In this document: one piece after another, positions 26,923-36,792 of the stretch
How positions within the stretch are numbered: position 1 is the first letter of the stretch
Layout of the letters: the number at the start of each line of letters is the position of its first letter
Assembly (NCBI RefSeq): GCF_022664455.2
Contig: NZ_JAKRKC020000002.1
Coordinates: forward strand, 1,860,001-1,924,000
Origin: Actinomadura luzonensis
Lineage (GTDB): Bacteria; Actinomycetota; Actinomycetes; Streptosporangiales; Streptosporangiaceae
Direction of reading: 5' to 3'
DNA length: 64,000 nucleotides
The notes under the pieces: generated by a model
What the model was told of the DNA's origin: nothing
Seen by the model: the letters and a program-made list of their open reading frames with translations, nothing else
The model's database searches: none
Position numbers and translations under genes: made by a program

Positions 26923-29900
26923 ATGGTCGCGCAGTTGGAACCCCCGTACGCGGGTGGAGCGCTCCATCCCGCGGAGCTCCGCCCCCTGCTCACGGCGCTT
27001 CAGGGCATGCGCGACGGCAACTTCCGGCACCGCCTCGACGTGCCCGGCGACCCGGTGCTGGCGGAGCTGGCGACGGTGTTCAACCAGGTGGCCGAGCGCA
27101 ACGAGCACCTGACGGCCGAGCTGACCCGGGTGCGCGGCGAGGTGGCCAGGCGCGGCCGGCTCGACGAGCGGCTCAACGCGAGCCCGGGCACCGGCAGCTG
27201 GGCGGTCAACGTCACCGCCGTCAACTCCCTGATCGACGCCCTGGTCATCCCGGCGGCCCGGGCCACCCGGGTGCTCAACGCGGTGGCCGACGGCGACCTG
27301 ACGCAGCGGGTCGACCTCCAGGACGACAACCGGCCGCTGTGCGGCGGGCTGCGCCTGATGGGCAAGGCCGTCAACCGCATGGTCGACCAGCTCGCGCTGT
27401 TCACCAGCGAGGTGACCAGGGTGGCCCGCGAGGTCGGCACCGAGGGCCGGCTGGGCGGCCGGGCCAAGGCACAGGGCATGTCGGGGAGCTGGCGCGACGT
27501 CACCGAGGCGGTCAACGCCATGGCGGCGCGGCTCACCGCCCAGGTGCGCGACATCGCCGTGGTCACCACCGCCGTGGCGCGCGGCGACCTCACCCGGCAG
27601 GTGACGGTCGAGGCCACCGGCGAGCTGCTGGAGCTCAAGCTGACCGTCAACACCATGGTCGACCAGCTCTCGGCGTTCTCCAGCGAGGTGACCAGGGTGG
27701 CCCGCGAGGTCGGCACCGAGGGGCAGCTCGGCGGCCGGGCCGAGGTCAAGGGCGTGCTCGGCACCTGGAAGGACCTCACCGACAACGTCAACTTCATGGC
27801 CTCCAACCTCACCACGCAGGTGCGCTCGATCGCCCAGGTGACGACCGCGGTGGCCAACGGCGACCTGTCGAAGAAGATCACCGTCGACGCCCGCGGCGAG
27901 ATCCTGCAGCTCAAGGACACCATCAACACGATGGTGGGGCAGCTGTCGGCGTTCGCCGACGAGGTGACGCGGGTGGCGCGGGAGGTCGGCACGGAGGGGC
28001 GGCTCGGCGGCCAGGCGCAGGTGCGCGGCGTGCGCGGCGTGTGGAAGGACCTCACCGACAACGTCAACTTCATGGCGGCCAACCTCACCGAGCAGGTGCG
28101 CGACATCGCGCAGGTGGCCACCGCCGTCGCCCAGGGCGACCTCAGCCGCAACATCAGCGTCGACGTCAAGGGCGAGATGCTGCAGCTCAAGGACACCGTC
28201 AACACGATGGTGGGGCAGCTGTCGGCGTTCGCCGACGAGGTGACGCGGGTGGCGCGGGAGGTCGGCACGGAGGGGCGGCTCGGCGGCCAGGCGCAGGTGC
28301 GCGGCGTGCGCGGCGTGTGGAAGGACCTCACCGACAACGTCAACTTCATGGCGGCCAACCTCACCGAGCAGGTGCGCGACATCGCGCAGGTGGCCACCGC
28401 CGTCGCCCAGGGCGACCTCAGCCGCAACATCAGCGTCGACGTCAAGGGCGAGATGCTGCAGCTCAAGGACACCGTCAACACGATGGTGGGGCAGCTGTCG
28501 GCGTTCGCCGACGAGGTGACGCGGGTGGCGCGGGAGGTCGGCACGGAGGGGCGGCTCGGCGGCCAGGCGCAGGTGCGCGGGTCCAGCGGCGTGTGGAAGG
28601 ACCTCACAGACAACGTCAACTTCATGGCCTCCAACCTGACCAGCCAGGTCCGCAGCATCGCCATGGTCACCACCGCCATCGCCAACGGCGACCTGTCCAA
28701 GAAGATCACCGTGGACGCCCGCGGTGAGATCCTGCAGCTCAAGGACACCATCAACGCCACCGTGGACAAGCTGTCCGCCTTCGCCGACGAGGTGACGCGG
28801 GTGGCGCGGGAGGTCGGCACCGAGGGGCGGCTCGGCGGCCAGGCGCAGGTGCGCGGGTCCAGCGGCGTGTGGAAGGACCTCACCGACAACGTCAACTTCA
28901 TGGCCTCCAACCTCACCAGCCAGGTCCGCAACATCGCCCAGGTCGCCACCGCCGTGGCCAACGGCGACCTGTCCAAGAAGATCGACGTGGACGCGCGCGG
29001 CGAGATCCTGGAGCTGAAGACCACGATCAACACCATGGTCGACACGCTGTCGTCGTTCTCCTCCGAGGTCACCCGGGTGGCCCGCGAGGTCGGCTCCGAG
29101 GGCAGGCTCGGCGGGCAGGCCGAGGTCGAGGGCGTCTACGGCACCTGGGAACGCCTCACCAGGAACGTCAACGAGCTGGCCGGCAACCTCACCACCCAGG
29201 TCCGCGCCATCGCCGAGGTGGCCAGCGCCGTCGCCCAGGGCGACCTCAGCCGCTCGATCAGCGTCGAGGCCAAGGGCGAGGTCGCCGAGCTGAAGAACAA
29301 CGTCAACCTCATGGTCGCCAACCTGCGCGAGACCACCCGCGCCAAGGACTGGCTGGAGAGCAACCTCGCCCGCATCGCCGGGCTCATGCAGGGCCACCGC
29401 GACCTCGTCGAGGTCGCCGACCTCATCCTGCGCGAGCTGACGCCGCTGGTCAGCGCCCAGTACGGCGCGTTCTTCCTGGCCGAGTCCGACTCACCCGACG
29501 GCGCGCTGGCCTTCATCGCCGGCTACGGCGCCGCCCACGACATGTTGCCCGGCCCCGGCCGGCCCGGCCCCGGGCTGATCCGGCAGGCGGCGCTGGAGCG
29601 CCAGCGCATCCTGCTGGAGGACGTGCCGCCCGGCTACATCAAGGTCCACACCGGGCTCGGGGAGGCCGCGCCGGCCAGCGTCGTGGTGCTGCCCATCGTC
29701 TTCGAGGACAAGGTGCTCGGCGTCATCGAGCTGGCCTCCTTCAGCCGTTTCAGCGACGTGCACCTGGCCTTCTTCGACCAGTTCGTGGTCACCATCGGGG
29801 TGGCCATCAACACGATCATCGCCAACGCCCGCACCGAGGCGCTGCTGTCGGAGTCGCAGCGGCTGGCCCAGCAGCTCCAGGGCCGCTCCGACGAGCTGCA

Positions 29901-31224
29901 GCGCCAGCAGGCCGAGCTGCGCAAGTCGAACGCGGCGCTGGAGGAGAAGGCCCACCTGCTGGCCACCTCCTCGCGCTACAAGTCGCAGTTCCTCGCCAAC
30001 ATGTCCCACGAGCTGCGCACCCCGCTCAACAGCCTGCTCATCCTGGCCAGGCTGCTGGCCGACAACCCGGAGAGCAACCTGTCGGAGCAGGAGGTCGAGT
30101 TCGCCACCACGATCCACAACGCCGGCAGCGACCTGCTGCAGCTCATCAACGACATCCTCGACCTGTCCAAGATCGAGGCGGGCAGGATGGACGTGCGGCC
30201 CGAGAAGCTGCCGCTCAGCAAGCTGCTCGACTACGTCGACGCGACCTTCCGGCCGTTGACCGTCGACCGCGGGCTGACCTTCGAGATCGAGGTGCGGCCC
30301 GGCACGCCGCGCGAGCTGTTCAACGACGAGCGGCGGCTCCAGCAGATCCTGCGCAACCTGCTGTCCAACGCCGTCAAGTTCACCGCCTGCGGCGAGGTGC
30401 GGCTGGAGGTGTCGCTCGACCCGGGCCGCCGCACGCCGGAGGGCGAGGTGCTGGCCTTCGCCGTCAGCGACACCGGCATCGGCATCGCCGCCGACAAGCT
30501 GCCGCTCATCTTCGGCGCCTTCCAGCAGGCCGACGGCACCACCAGCCGCAAGTACGGCGGCACCGGCCTCGGCCTGTCGATCAGCAGCGAGATCGCCCGG
30601 CTGCTCGGCGGCGAGATCCACGCCACCAGCACGCCGGGCGCGGGCAGCACGTTCACGCTGTACGTGCCCGCCCGCTGCCCGTCGTCCCCGGCCACCGGCG
30701 AGCCCGAGTGGCAGCCGCCGCCGAGGCCGCCCGAGCTGCGCCTCGGCGCCCCGCCGCAGCCCGAGTGGGCGGCCGTCGAGCCCGTCGACGACGCCTGGCC
30801 GTCGGCGGCCAAGCTCACCAAACTCAAGGACGGCCCGCTGGGAGAGGCGTTCGCCGGCCGCCGGGTGCTCATCGTGGACGACGACATCCGCAACGTCTAC
30901 GCGCTGACCCACGTGCTGGGCCGGCTCGGCATGGAGATCGTCTACGCCGAGAACGGCCGCGAGGGCGTCGAGGCCCTGGAACGCGAGGAGGGCATCGACC
31001 TCGTGCTGATGGACGTCATGATGCCGGAGATGGACGGCTACGAGACGCTGGCCGCCGTCCGCGCCATGCCGCGCCTGGCCGGCCTGCCGATCATCGCGCT
31101 GACCGCCAAGGCCATGCCGGGCGACCGGGAGAAGACGATCTCCTGCGGGGCCTCCGACTACGTGCCCAAGCCGGTGGACCTCGATCACCTGCTGGATGTG
31201 ATGCGGAGGTGGATCGAGCGGTGA
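26923..31224 (+). CDS. osaA: OsaA-like soluble hybrid histidine kinase with long HAMP array
   Basis: About 1433 residues with no membrane segment. An array of about nine HAMP-type modules (counted by the GDL-type motif) fills roughly residues 20-810, built on a 92-residue unit containing EVTRVAREVGTEG and WKDLTDNVN, very like fungal group III osmosensing kinases. A GAF domain follows (about 830-980), then a coiled coil, HisKA with the phosphoacceptor in ANMSHELRTPLN (about 1030), HATPase (NLLSNAVKF, DTGIGI, GGTGLGLSI) and a C-terminal receiver (VDDD; VLMDVMMPEMDG; PKPVDL). ATG 26923 with AAGAAGG upstream is preferred; the frame opens at 26851. It is coupled to osaB by a 4-bp GTGA overlap. In Streptomyces OsaAB is needed for osmoadaptation. 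Confidence 0.92.
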   Translation: MVAQLEPPYAGGALHPAELRPLLTALQGMRDGNFRHRLDVPGDPVLAELATVFNQVAERNEHLTAELTRVRGEVARRGRLDERLNASPGTGSWAVNVTAVNSLIDALVIPAARATRVLNAVADGDLTQRVDLQDDNRPLCGGLRLMGKAVNRMVDQLALFTSEVTRVAREVGTEGRLGGRAKAQGMSGSWRDVTEAVNAMAARLTAQVRDIAVVTTAVARGDLTRQVTVEATGELLELKLTVNTMVDQLSAFSSEVTRVAREVGTEGQLGGRAEVKGVLGTWKDLTDNVNFMASNLTTQVRSIAQVTTAVANGDLSKKITVDARGEILQLKDTINTMVGQLSAFADEVTRVAREVGTEGRLGGQAQVRGVRGVWKDLTDNVNFMAANLTEQVRDIAQVATAVAQGDLSRNISVDVKGEMLQLKDTVNTMVGQLSAFADEVTRVAREVGTEGRLGGQAQVRGVRGVWKDLTDNVNFMAANLTEQVRDIAQVATAVAQGDLSRNISVDVKGEMLQLKDTVNTMVGQLSAFADEVTRVAREVGTEGRLGGQAQVRGSSGVWKDLTDNVNFMASNLTSQVRSIAMVTTAIANGDLSKKITVDARGEILQLKDTINATVDKLSAFADEVTRVAREVGTEGRLGGQAQVRGSSGVWKDLTDNVNFMASNLTSQVRNIAQVATAVANGDLSKKIDVDARGEILELKTTINTMVDTLSSFSSEVTRVAREVGSEGRLGGQAEVEGVYGTWERLTRNVNELAGNLTTQVRAIAEVASAVAQGDLSRSISVEAKGEVAELKNNVNLMVANLRETTRAKDWLESNLARIAGLMQGHRDLVEVADLILRELTPLVSAQYGAFFLAESDSPDGALAFIAGYGAAHDMLPGPGRPGPGLIRQAALERQRILLEDVPPGYIKVHTGLGEAAPASVVVLPIVFEDKVLGVIELASFSRFSDVHLAFFDQFVVTIGVAINTIIANARTEALLSESQRLAQQLQGRSDELQRQQAELRKSNAALEEKAHLLATSSRYKSQFLANMSHELRTPLNSLLILARLLADNPESNLSEQEVEFATTIHNAGSDLLQLINDILDLSKIEAGRMDVRPEKLPLSKLLDYVDATFRPLTVDRGLTFEIEVRPGTPRELFNDERRLQQILRNLLSNAVKFTACGEVRLEVSLDPGRRTPEGEVLAFAVSDTGIGIAADKLPLIFGAFQQADGTTSRKYGGTGLGLSISSEIARLLGGEIHATSTPGAGSTFTLYVPARCPSSPATGEPEWQPPPRPPELRLGAPPQPEWAAVEPVDDAWPSAAKLTKLKDGPLGEAFAGRRVLIVDDDIRNVYALTHVLGRLGMEIVYAENGREGVEALEREEGIDLVLMDVMMPEMDGYETLAAVRAMPRLAGLPIIALTAKAMPGDREKTISCGASDYVPKPVDLDHLLDVMRRWIER
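27931..28482 (+). repeat. Perfect 276-bp tandem duplication inside the HAMP array
   Basis: By direct reading, 27931-28206 and 28207-28482 appear identical over 276 bp, equal to one 92-residue HAMP unit. Identity continues about 100 bp into the next unit (to roughly 28582). The flanking units at 27655 and 28759 are similar but clearly diverged. This indicates recent unit duplication or gene conversion. Confidence 0.85.
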
Positions 31225-31847
31225 ACCGCCAGGTCAAGATCCTGCTCGTCGACGACAACGAGGAGAGCCTGGTCGCGCTGGAGGCCATCCTGCGCCCGTT
31301 GCAGCAGCGGCTGTTCAAGGCCAGGTCCGGCCAGGAGGCGATGAAGCTGATGCTCCGGCACGACTTCGCGGTCGTGCTGCTCGACGTGCTCATGCCCGGC
31401 ATGGACGGCTTCGAGACCGCCGCCCACATCAAGCGGCTCGACCAGACCCGCGACGTGCCGATCATCTTCCTGACCGGCACCGAGCCCAGCGCCGGGGGGG
31501 CCTTCCGCGGCTACGCGGTCGGCGCGGTCGACTACCTCACCAAGCCGTTCGACCCGTGGGTGCTGCGCTCCAAGGTCGCGGTCTTCATCGAGCTGTCCCG
31601 CAAGACCTCCGTGCTGGTCGAGCAGACCGCGCTGCTCACCCAGCTCGTGCACGACCAGGAGGCGCTGTCGGGGTTCGCCCGGCGGCTCGGCGCGGTCGAG
31701 GCGGGGCTGAGCGGGCTCGCCGGGCTCACCGCGGGCGACGAGGGGCTGCGGGAGGCGGTCAAGGACCTCGCCGACCGGGTGGCGGCCATGCAGGCGGCCT
31801 TCGACGCGGTGTCCGCACAGCCGGTGGAGGGACGCTTCACGGACTGA
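31221..31847 (+). CDS. osaB: OsaB-like response regulator (receiver plus helical tail)
   Basis: A 208-residue response regulator. The receiver domain spans about residues 5-125 (LLVDDNEESL, phosphoacceptor aspartate in VVLLDVLMPGMDG, FLTGTE, lysine in DYLTKPFDPWVL). The remaining 80 or so residues are helical and rich in Leu, Ala and Glu with no DNA-binding motif, probably a coiled-coil output module. The GTG start overlaps the osaA stop. It is the predicted phosphorylation target of OsaA; in Streptomyces coelicolor the osaB product is required for growth recovery after osmotic upshift. ftsK follows after 82 bp. Confidence 0.9.
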   Translation: MNRQVKILLVDDNEESLVALEAILRPLQQRLFKARSGQEAMKLMLRHDFAVVLLDVLMPGMDGFETAAHIKRLDQTRDVPIIFLTGTEPSAGGAFRGYAVGAVDYLTKPFDPWVLRSKVAVFIELSRKTSVLVEQTALLTQLVHDQEALSGFARRLGAVEAGLSGLAGLTAGDEGLREAVKDLADRVAAMQAAFDAVSAQPVEGRFTD

Positions 31848-31929
31848 AAGGGCGTTCCCGGGGTCTTTGTGCGGGCTGCGCGGCGAGCCTCCGCGCGTGG
31901 CGCGGTGTCTCCGACGTACCTTTGGCATC

Positions 31930-34455
31930 ATGGCCACCCGTACGCCGAAAAGCGCACCCAAGGGGCCGGCGAAGCGCTCGACCTCGGCCCGTTCGGCCTC
32001 CGCGAAGCGGACCGGAGCGTCGGCGGGGCGTCCGAGGCCGAGGGCGACCTCCTCCGGCCGCAAGTCCTCCGTCGCCCACCCCGACCCGATCAGCTGGGTC
32101 TTCACCATGATCGGGAAACTGATCGTCGGGCTGTGGATGTTGTTCGCGGGCGGCGTCGGCAGCATGGCGCGGGCCTTCGGCAGGAACGCCCGCGAGCTGG
32201 ACCCGGCGCACCGGCGGGACGGCCTCGGGCTGGCCTGGCTCGCCGCCGCGATCGTGCTGGCCTCGATGACCTGGCGCAACGCCGACGGGGCCGTCTCCGG
32301 GGTGGTCAACGCGACGGTGCACGGCGTGTTCGGCTCGCTGGCCTGGGCGCTGCCGCTGCTGCTCGGCCTGCTGGCCTGGCGCTACATGCGCCACCCCGAC
32401 CAGAACGCCGACACCGGCCGCATGGTGATCGGCTGGGCGGCGCTGCTGGTCGGCGTGCTCGGCGTGATCCACGTGGCCAACGGCACGCCGTACCCGGCGG
32501 GCGAGGGCCAGGGCATGGACAAGGTGTCGGCGGCCGGCGGCATGGTCGGGTTCATCGTCTCGGCGCCGCCGATGAGCATCCTGCCGTCGTGGATCACGAT
32601 CCCGCTGCTGCTGCTCCTGTCGGCGTTCGGCGTGCTGGTGATCACCGCGACGCCGGTGCACCGCATCCCCGAGCGGCTGGCCGAGCTGCGGCACCTGCTG
32701 TTCGAGCGGCAGGCCGAGGCGCTGCCGCGCGAGCCGGCCAGGCGGCGCACCCGGGTCAAGAAGACCGAAGAGGGCGGCGACACGGTCAAGCCGTACGACA
32801 CGCCGGTGTTGTCGGAGAAGGACAAGGAACGCGCCGAGCACTCGCCGGAGATCGTCCCCGGGCTCACCGACGACGAGGAGGCGGCGCCGCCCGTCCCGGT
32901 GGCGGAGGCCGAGGCCGAGCGGCGGGCGCCGGAGCCGCCGCTGCCGACGCCCGCGCCGCGCAAGGTCGAGCAGCTCGTGCTGTCGCCGCAGGCGGGGCCG
33001 TACGCGCTGCCGGACCTGCAGTACCTCAAGCCGGGCACCCCGCCCAAGCCGCAGACCAAGGCCAACACCACCGTCGTCAACGCGCTGACCAGCGTGCTGG
33101 AGCAGTTCAGCATCGACGCGCAGGTGATCGGCTTCACCCGCGGCCCGACCGTCACCCGCTACGAGATCGAGCTGGGCCCGGCGGTGAAGGTCGAGAAGGT
33201 GACGGCGCTCACCAAGAACATCGCCTACGCGGTCAAGTCCGCCGACGTGCGCATCCTTTCCCCCATCCCCGGCAAGTCGGCCATCGGGGTGGAGATCCCG
33301 AACGCCGACAAGGACCTGGTGGCGCTCGGCGACGTGCTGCGCTCGCAGGTGGCGCAGGCCGACCACCACCCGATGATCGTCGGCCTGGGCAAGGACGTCG
33401 AGGGCCGCACCATCGTCGCGAACCTGGCCAAGATGCCCCACCTGCTCATCGCCGGCGCCACCGGCGCGGGCAAGTCGGTCTGCGTCAACGGCCTGATCAC
33501 CTCGATCCTCATGCGCGCCACCCCCGACGAGGTGCGCATGGTGCTGGTGGACCCCAAACGGGTCGAGCTGTCCGTGTACGAGGGCATCCCCCACCTCATC
33601 ACCCCGATCATCACGAACCCGAAGAAGGCCGCCGAGGCCCTGGAATGGGTCGTGGGCGAGATGGACCGGCGCTACGACGACCTGGCGGCGTCGGGGTTCC
33701 GGCACGTGGACGAGTTCAACAAGGCCGTGCGGGCGGGCAAGCTGCAGCCGCCGCCCGGCAGCGAGCGGGTCTACCAGCCGTACCCGTACCTGCTGGTGAT
33801 CGTGGACGAGCTGGCCGACCTCATGATGGTCGCGCCGCGCGACGTCGAGGACTCCATCGTGCGCATCACCCAGCTGGCCCGCGCGGCGGGCATCCACCTG
33901 GTGATCGCCACGCAGCGGCCGTCGGTGGACGTCGTCACCGGCCTGATCAAGGCGAACGTGCCCTCCAGGCTCGCCTTCGCCGTCTCCTCGCTGACCGACT
34001 CGCGGGTCATCCTCGACCAGCCCGGCGCCGACAAGCTGGTCGGCCAGGGTGACGCGCTGTTCCTGCCGATGGGCGCGAGCAAGCCCATCCGCATCCAGAA
34101 CGCGTTCGTCTCGGAGAAGGAGATCGCCGAGATCGTCGGGCACTGCAAGGGGCAGATGCAGGCCGAGTACCGCGAGGACGTGGCGGCGGCGCCGGTCAAG
34201 CGGGAGATCGACGAGGAGATCGGCGACGACCTCGACCTGCTGATCCAGGCGGCCGAGCTGATCGTCACCACCCAGTTCGGCTCGACCTCGATGTTGCAGC
34301 GCAAGCTGCGGGTCGGCTTCGCCAAGGCCGGGCGGCTGATGGACCTGCTGGAGAGCCGCAACGTGGTCGGCCCGAGCGAGGGCTCCAAGGCGCGCGAGGT
34401 GCTGGTGAAGCCCGACGATCTGCCGGGTTTGCTGGCCGACCTGCGTGGCGAATGA
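31930..34455 (+). CDS. ftsK: DNA translocase FtsK/SpoIIIE
   Basis: An 841-residue septal DNA pump. The N-terminus is basic and Ser/Ala-rich, followed by four to five membrane helices (about residues 55-240), a charged Pro/Glu-rich linker (about 250-350), the alpha domain, and the motor domain with Walker A GATGAGKS near residues 508-515 and Walker B LLVIVDELADLMM. The C-terminal gamma winged-helix domain, which reads chromosome polarity sequences, is clear in the last 75 residues (QAAELIVTTQFGSTSMLQRKL-like). ATG 31930 is chosen; an upstream frame extends to 31867. In sporulating actinomycetes it clears chromosomes from sporulation septa. It neighbours the osa genes as in Streptomyces. Confidence 0.97.
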   Translation: MATRTPKSAPKGPAKRSTSARSASAKRTGASAGRPRPRATSSGRKSSVAHPDPISWVFTMIGKLIVGLWMLFAGGVGSMARAFGRNARELDPAHRRDGLGLAWLAAAIVLASMTWRNADGAVSGVVNATVHGVFGSLAWALPLLLGLLAWRYMRHPDQNADTGRMVIGWAALLVGVLGVIHVANGTPYPAGEGQGMDKVSAAGGMVGFIVSAPPMSILPSWITIPLLLLLSAFGVLVITATPVHRIPERLAELRHLLFERQAEALPREPARRRTRVKKTEEGGDTVKPYDTPVLSEKDKERAEHSPEIVPGLTDDEEAAPPVPVAEAEAERRAPEPPLPTPAPRKVEQLVLSPQAGPYALPDLQYLKPGTPPKPQTKANTTVVNALTSVLEQFSIDAQVIGFTRGPTVTRYEIELGPAVKVEKVTALTKNIAYAVKSADVRILSPIPGKSAIGVEIPNADKDLVALGDVLRSQVAQADHHPMIVGLGKDVEGRTIVANLAKMPHLLIAGATGAGKSVCVNGLITSILMRATPDEVRMVLVDPKRVELSVYEGIPHLITPIITNPKKAAEALEWVVGEMDRRYDDLAASGFRHVDEFNKAVRAGKLQPPPGSERVYQPYPYLLVIVDELADLMMVAPRDVEDSIVRITQLARAAGIHLVIATQRPSVDVVTGLIKANVPSRLAFAVSSLTDSRVILDQPGADKLVGQGDALFLPMGASKPIRIQNAFVSEKEIAEIVGHCKGQMQAEYREDVAAAPVKREIDEEIGDDLDLLIQAAELIVTTQFGSTSMLQRKLRVGFAKAGRLMDLLESRNVVGPSEGSKAREVLVKPDDLPGLLADLRGE

Positions 34456-34551
34456 CCCCAATGCGGGTTTGAGCGGCTTCAACTGGTTGAATATGAACCA
34501 CTACGCAGAGTCGTGGTGGGGGAACCAGACGCCATCGGGGAGGCGTACGCC

Positions 34552-35322
34552 GTGCAGGAGCAGCAGAGCATCGGGGCCATGCTGGCGGCAGCCAGGCAGT
34601 CGGCCGGAATGTCGGTCGCGCAGATCAGCGCGGCCACACGCATCCGCGAGTCCATCGTCCATTGCATCGAGCAGGACGACTACGAGCAGTGTGGAGGCCC
34701 GTTCTACGCCCGGGGGCACATCAAGTCGCTGGCCGCGGCCGTGGGGCTGGATCCCGAGGCCGTCGTCCACCAGTACGACCAGGAGCACGGCGGGGCGCCG
34801 GAGCCGGTGCGGGCCGCCGCGGTGTTCCAGGCCGACAAGAAGATCAACCTGCCGGAGCGGCGGGGGCCCAACTGGACCATGGCGCTGGGGGTGGCGCTGG
34901 CCATCGTGGTCGTCTTCGGCATGATGCGGATGCTGGGCGGCTCCGGCGACCAGGTGCAGGTCGCCGGGGTGCGGCAGGCGTCGGCGCGGCCCAGCGTGCC
35001 GCCGAACACGCCCATCACCGAGGCGCCGAAGCCGTCACCGACCTCGGCCAAGGAGATGGTGACGCTGCGCATCAAGGCGAAGCGGTCGTCGTACGTCGGG
35101 GTGCACGACGGCGAGGGCCGCCGGTTGTTCGCCGGCACGCTGAAGGCGGGCAAGACCTCCGAGTGGCGCGCGCCGGGCAAGGTCAACCTGATGCTGAGCG
35201 ACGCCACGGCGGTGACGCTGCAGGTCAACGGCAAGAAAGTGAAGAAGCTGGGACGCCGTGGCGAGATGGTGCGGACCTCGTTCGAGGCGCCCAAGGCACC
35301 CGTCAAGCAGAAGGCCCGGTAG
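34552..35322 (+). CDS. RodZ-like protein: helix-turn-helix, one membrane helix, DUF4115
   Basis: A 256-residue bitopic membrane protein. The N-terminal HTH_25 domain (SIGAMLAAARQSAGMSVAQIS, then TRIRESIVHCIEQDDY and FYARGHIKSLA) covers about residues 5-75. A single membrane helix follows (WTMALGVALAIVVVFGMM, about residues 108-125), then a Pro/Ser-rich linker and a small C-terminal beta domain of the DUF4115 type. This is the RodZ architecture, linked in rods to MreB and cell shape. The GTG at 34552 has GGGGAGG eight bases upstream; a GTG at 34513 is also possible. It lies between ftsK and rimO as in other actinomycetes. Confidence 0.85.
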   Translation: MQEQQSIGAMLAAARQSAGMSVAQISAATRIRESIVHCIEQDDYEQCGGPFYARGHIKSLAAAVGLDPEAVVHQYDQEHGGAPEPVRAAAVFQADKKINLPERRGPNWTMALGVALAIVVVFGMMRMLGGSGDQVQVAGVRQASARPSVPPNTPITEAPKPSPTSAKEMVTLRIKAKRSSYVGVHDGEGRRLFAGTLKAGKTSEWRAPGKVNLMLSDATAVTLQVNGKKVKKLGRRGEMVRTSFEAPKAPVKQKAR

Positions 35323-35382
35323 CCGTCCGGGGCGGGCCAGTGCATCGGGTGGTGGCCAACTCCCGATACCGTAGTGTTCACC

Positions 35383-36792
35383 ATGTCATCCCGCCGAACC
35401 GCATCGCTGATCACTCTGGGCTGCGCGCGCAACGAGGTCGACTCCGAGGAGCTCGCCGCGCGACTTGAGGCTGCCGGCTGGCAGCTCGGCGACGACGACC
35501 CCGACGTCGTCGTCGTCAACACCTGTGGCTTCATCGACTCGGCCAAGAAGGACTCCATCGACACGCTCCTGGCCGCCTCCGACTCCGGCGCGAAGGTCGT
35601 CGCCGCGGGTTGCATGGCCGAGCGCTACGGCGGTGAGCTGGCCGACGCGCTGCCCGAGGCCAGCGCGGTCATCTCCTTCGACGACTACGCCGAGATCGGC
35701 GACCGGCTCGACGACGTGCTCGCCGGCCGGCCGCTCAAGCCCCACACGCCGCGCGACCGCCGCACACTGCTGCCCATCTCGCCGGTCGAGCGCGCCGCCG
35801 TGCCGAAGTCGGGCATCCCGGGCCACGGCGACCTGCCGGCCGGGGTGGCGCCCGCCAGCGGGCCGCGCGTGCTGCGCAAGCGGCTCGACGAGAGCCCGGT
35901 GGCCTCGCTCAAGCTCGCCTCCGGCTGCGACCGGCGCTGCACGTTCTGCGCCATTCCGTCCTTCCGCGGCTCCTACGTCTCGCGCGTCCCCGACGAGCTG
36001 CTCGCCGAGGCCGACTGGCTGGCCCACCGCGGGGTCCGCGAGCTGGTCCTGGTGAGCGAGAACTCCACCTCCTACGGCAAGGACCTCGGCGACCTGCGGG
36101 CGCTGGAGAAGCTGCTGCCGCAGCTCGCCGCCGTCGAGGGCGTGGAGCGGGTGCGGGTCAGCTACCTGCAGCCGGCCGAGCTGCGTCCCGGGCTGATCGA
36201 CGTGATCTGCGGCACCGAGGGCGTCGCGCCCTACTTCGACCTGTCCTTCCAGCACGCCAGCAACGGCGTGCTGCGCCGCATGCGCCGCTTCGGCGACCCC
36301 GAGCGCTTCCTCGGGCTCCTGGAGACCGTGCGCGAGCGCGCCCCTGAGGCGGGCGTGCGCTCCAACTTCATCGTGGGCTTCCCCGGGGAGACCGAGGAGG
36401 AGTTCGGCGAGCTGGTGGCCTTCCTGGAGGCCGCGAGGCTCGACGTCATCGGCGTGTTCGGCTACTCCGACGAGGACGGCACCGAGGCGGCCGGCCTGCC
36501 GGGCAAGCTCGGCCAGGACGTCATCGACGAGCGGGTGCGGGTGCTCACCGAGCTGGCCGAGGAGCTGACCGCCCAGCGGGCGGAGGAACGCATCGGCACC
36601 GAGGTCGACGTGCTGATCGAGGACGACCTGGGTGACGGCGGCTACGAGGGCCGGGCCGCCCACCAGGGTCCCGAGGTCGACGGCTCGGTCACCGTGCAGG
36701 GCATCGGCCTGGTCACCGGCCAGGTCGTGCGCGCGGTCGTGGTCGACGCCGAAGGGGTCGACCTGATCGCGCGCATCAAGGCCGGCCCATGA
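35383..36792 (+). CDS. rimO: Ribosomal protein S12 methylthiotransferase RimO
   Basis: A radical-SAM enzyme that methylthiolates an aspartate of ribosomal protein S12. The 469-residue protein has the N-terminal UPF0004 domain with its three cysteines (LGCARNEVDSE, NTCGFI, AAGCMAERY), the radical-SAM cluster motif CDRRCTFC at about residues 182-189, and a C-terminal TRAM domain (EVDVLIEDDLGDG onward). The CDRRCTFCAIPSFRG form is that of RimO; MiaB enzymes have a different spacing context. ATG 35383 is preferred over GTG 35374. It is coupled by a 4-bp ATGA overlap to pgsA. Confidence 0.95.
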   Translation: MSSRRTASLITLGCARNEVDSEELAARLEAAGWQLGDDDPDVVVVNTCGFIDSAKKDSIDTLLAASDSGAKVVAAGCMAERYGGELADALPEASAVISFDDYAEIGDRLDDVLAGRPLKPHTPRDRRTLLPISPVERAAVPKSGIPGHGDLPAGVAPASGPRVLRKRLDESPVASLKLASGCDRRCTFCAIPSFRGSYVSRVPDELLAEADWLAHRGVRELVLVSENSTSYGKDLGDLRALEKLLPQLAAVEGVERVRVSYLQPAELRPGLIDVICGTEGVAPYFDLSFQHASNGVLRRMRRFGDPERFLGLLETVRERAPEAGVRSNFIVGFPGETEEEFGELVAFLEAARLDVIGVFGYSDEDGTEAAGLPGKLGQDVIDERVRVLTELAEELTAQRAEERIGTEVDVLIEDDLGDGGYEGRAAHQGPEVDGSVTVQGIGLVTGQVVRAVVVDAEGVDLIARIKAGP

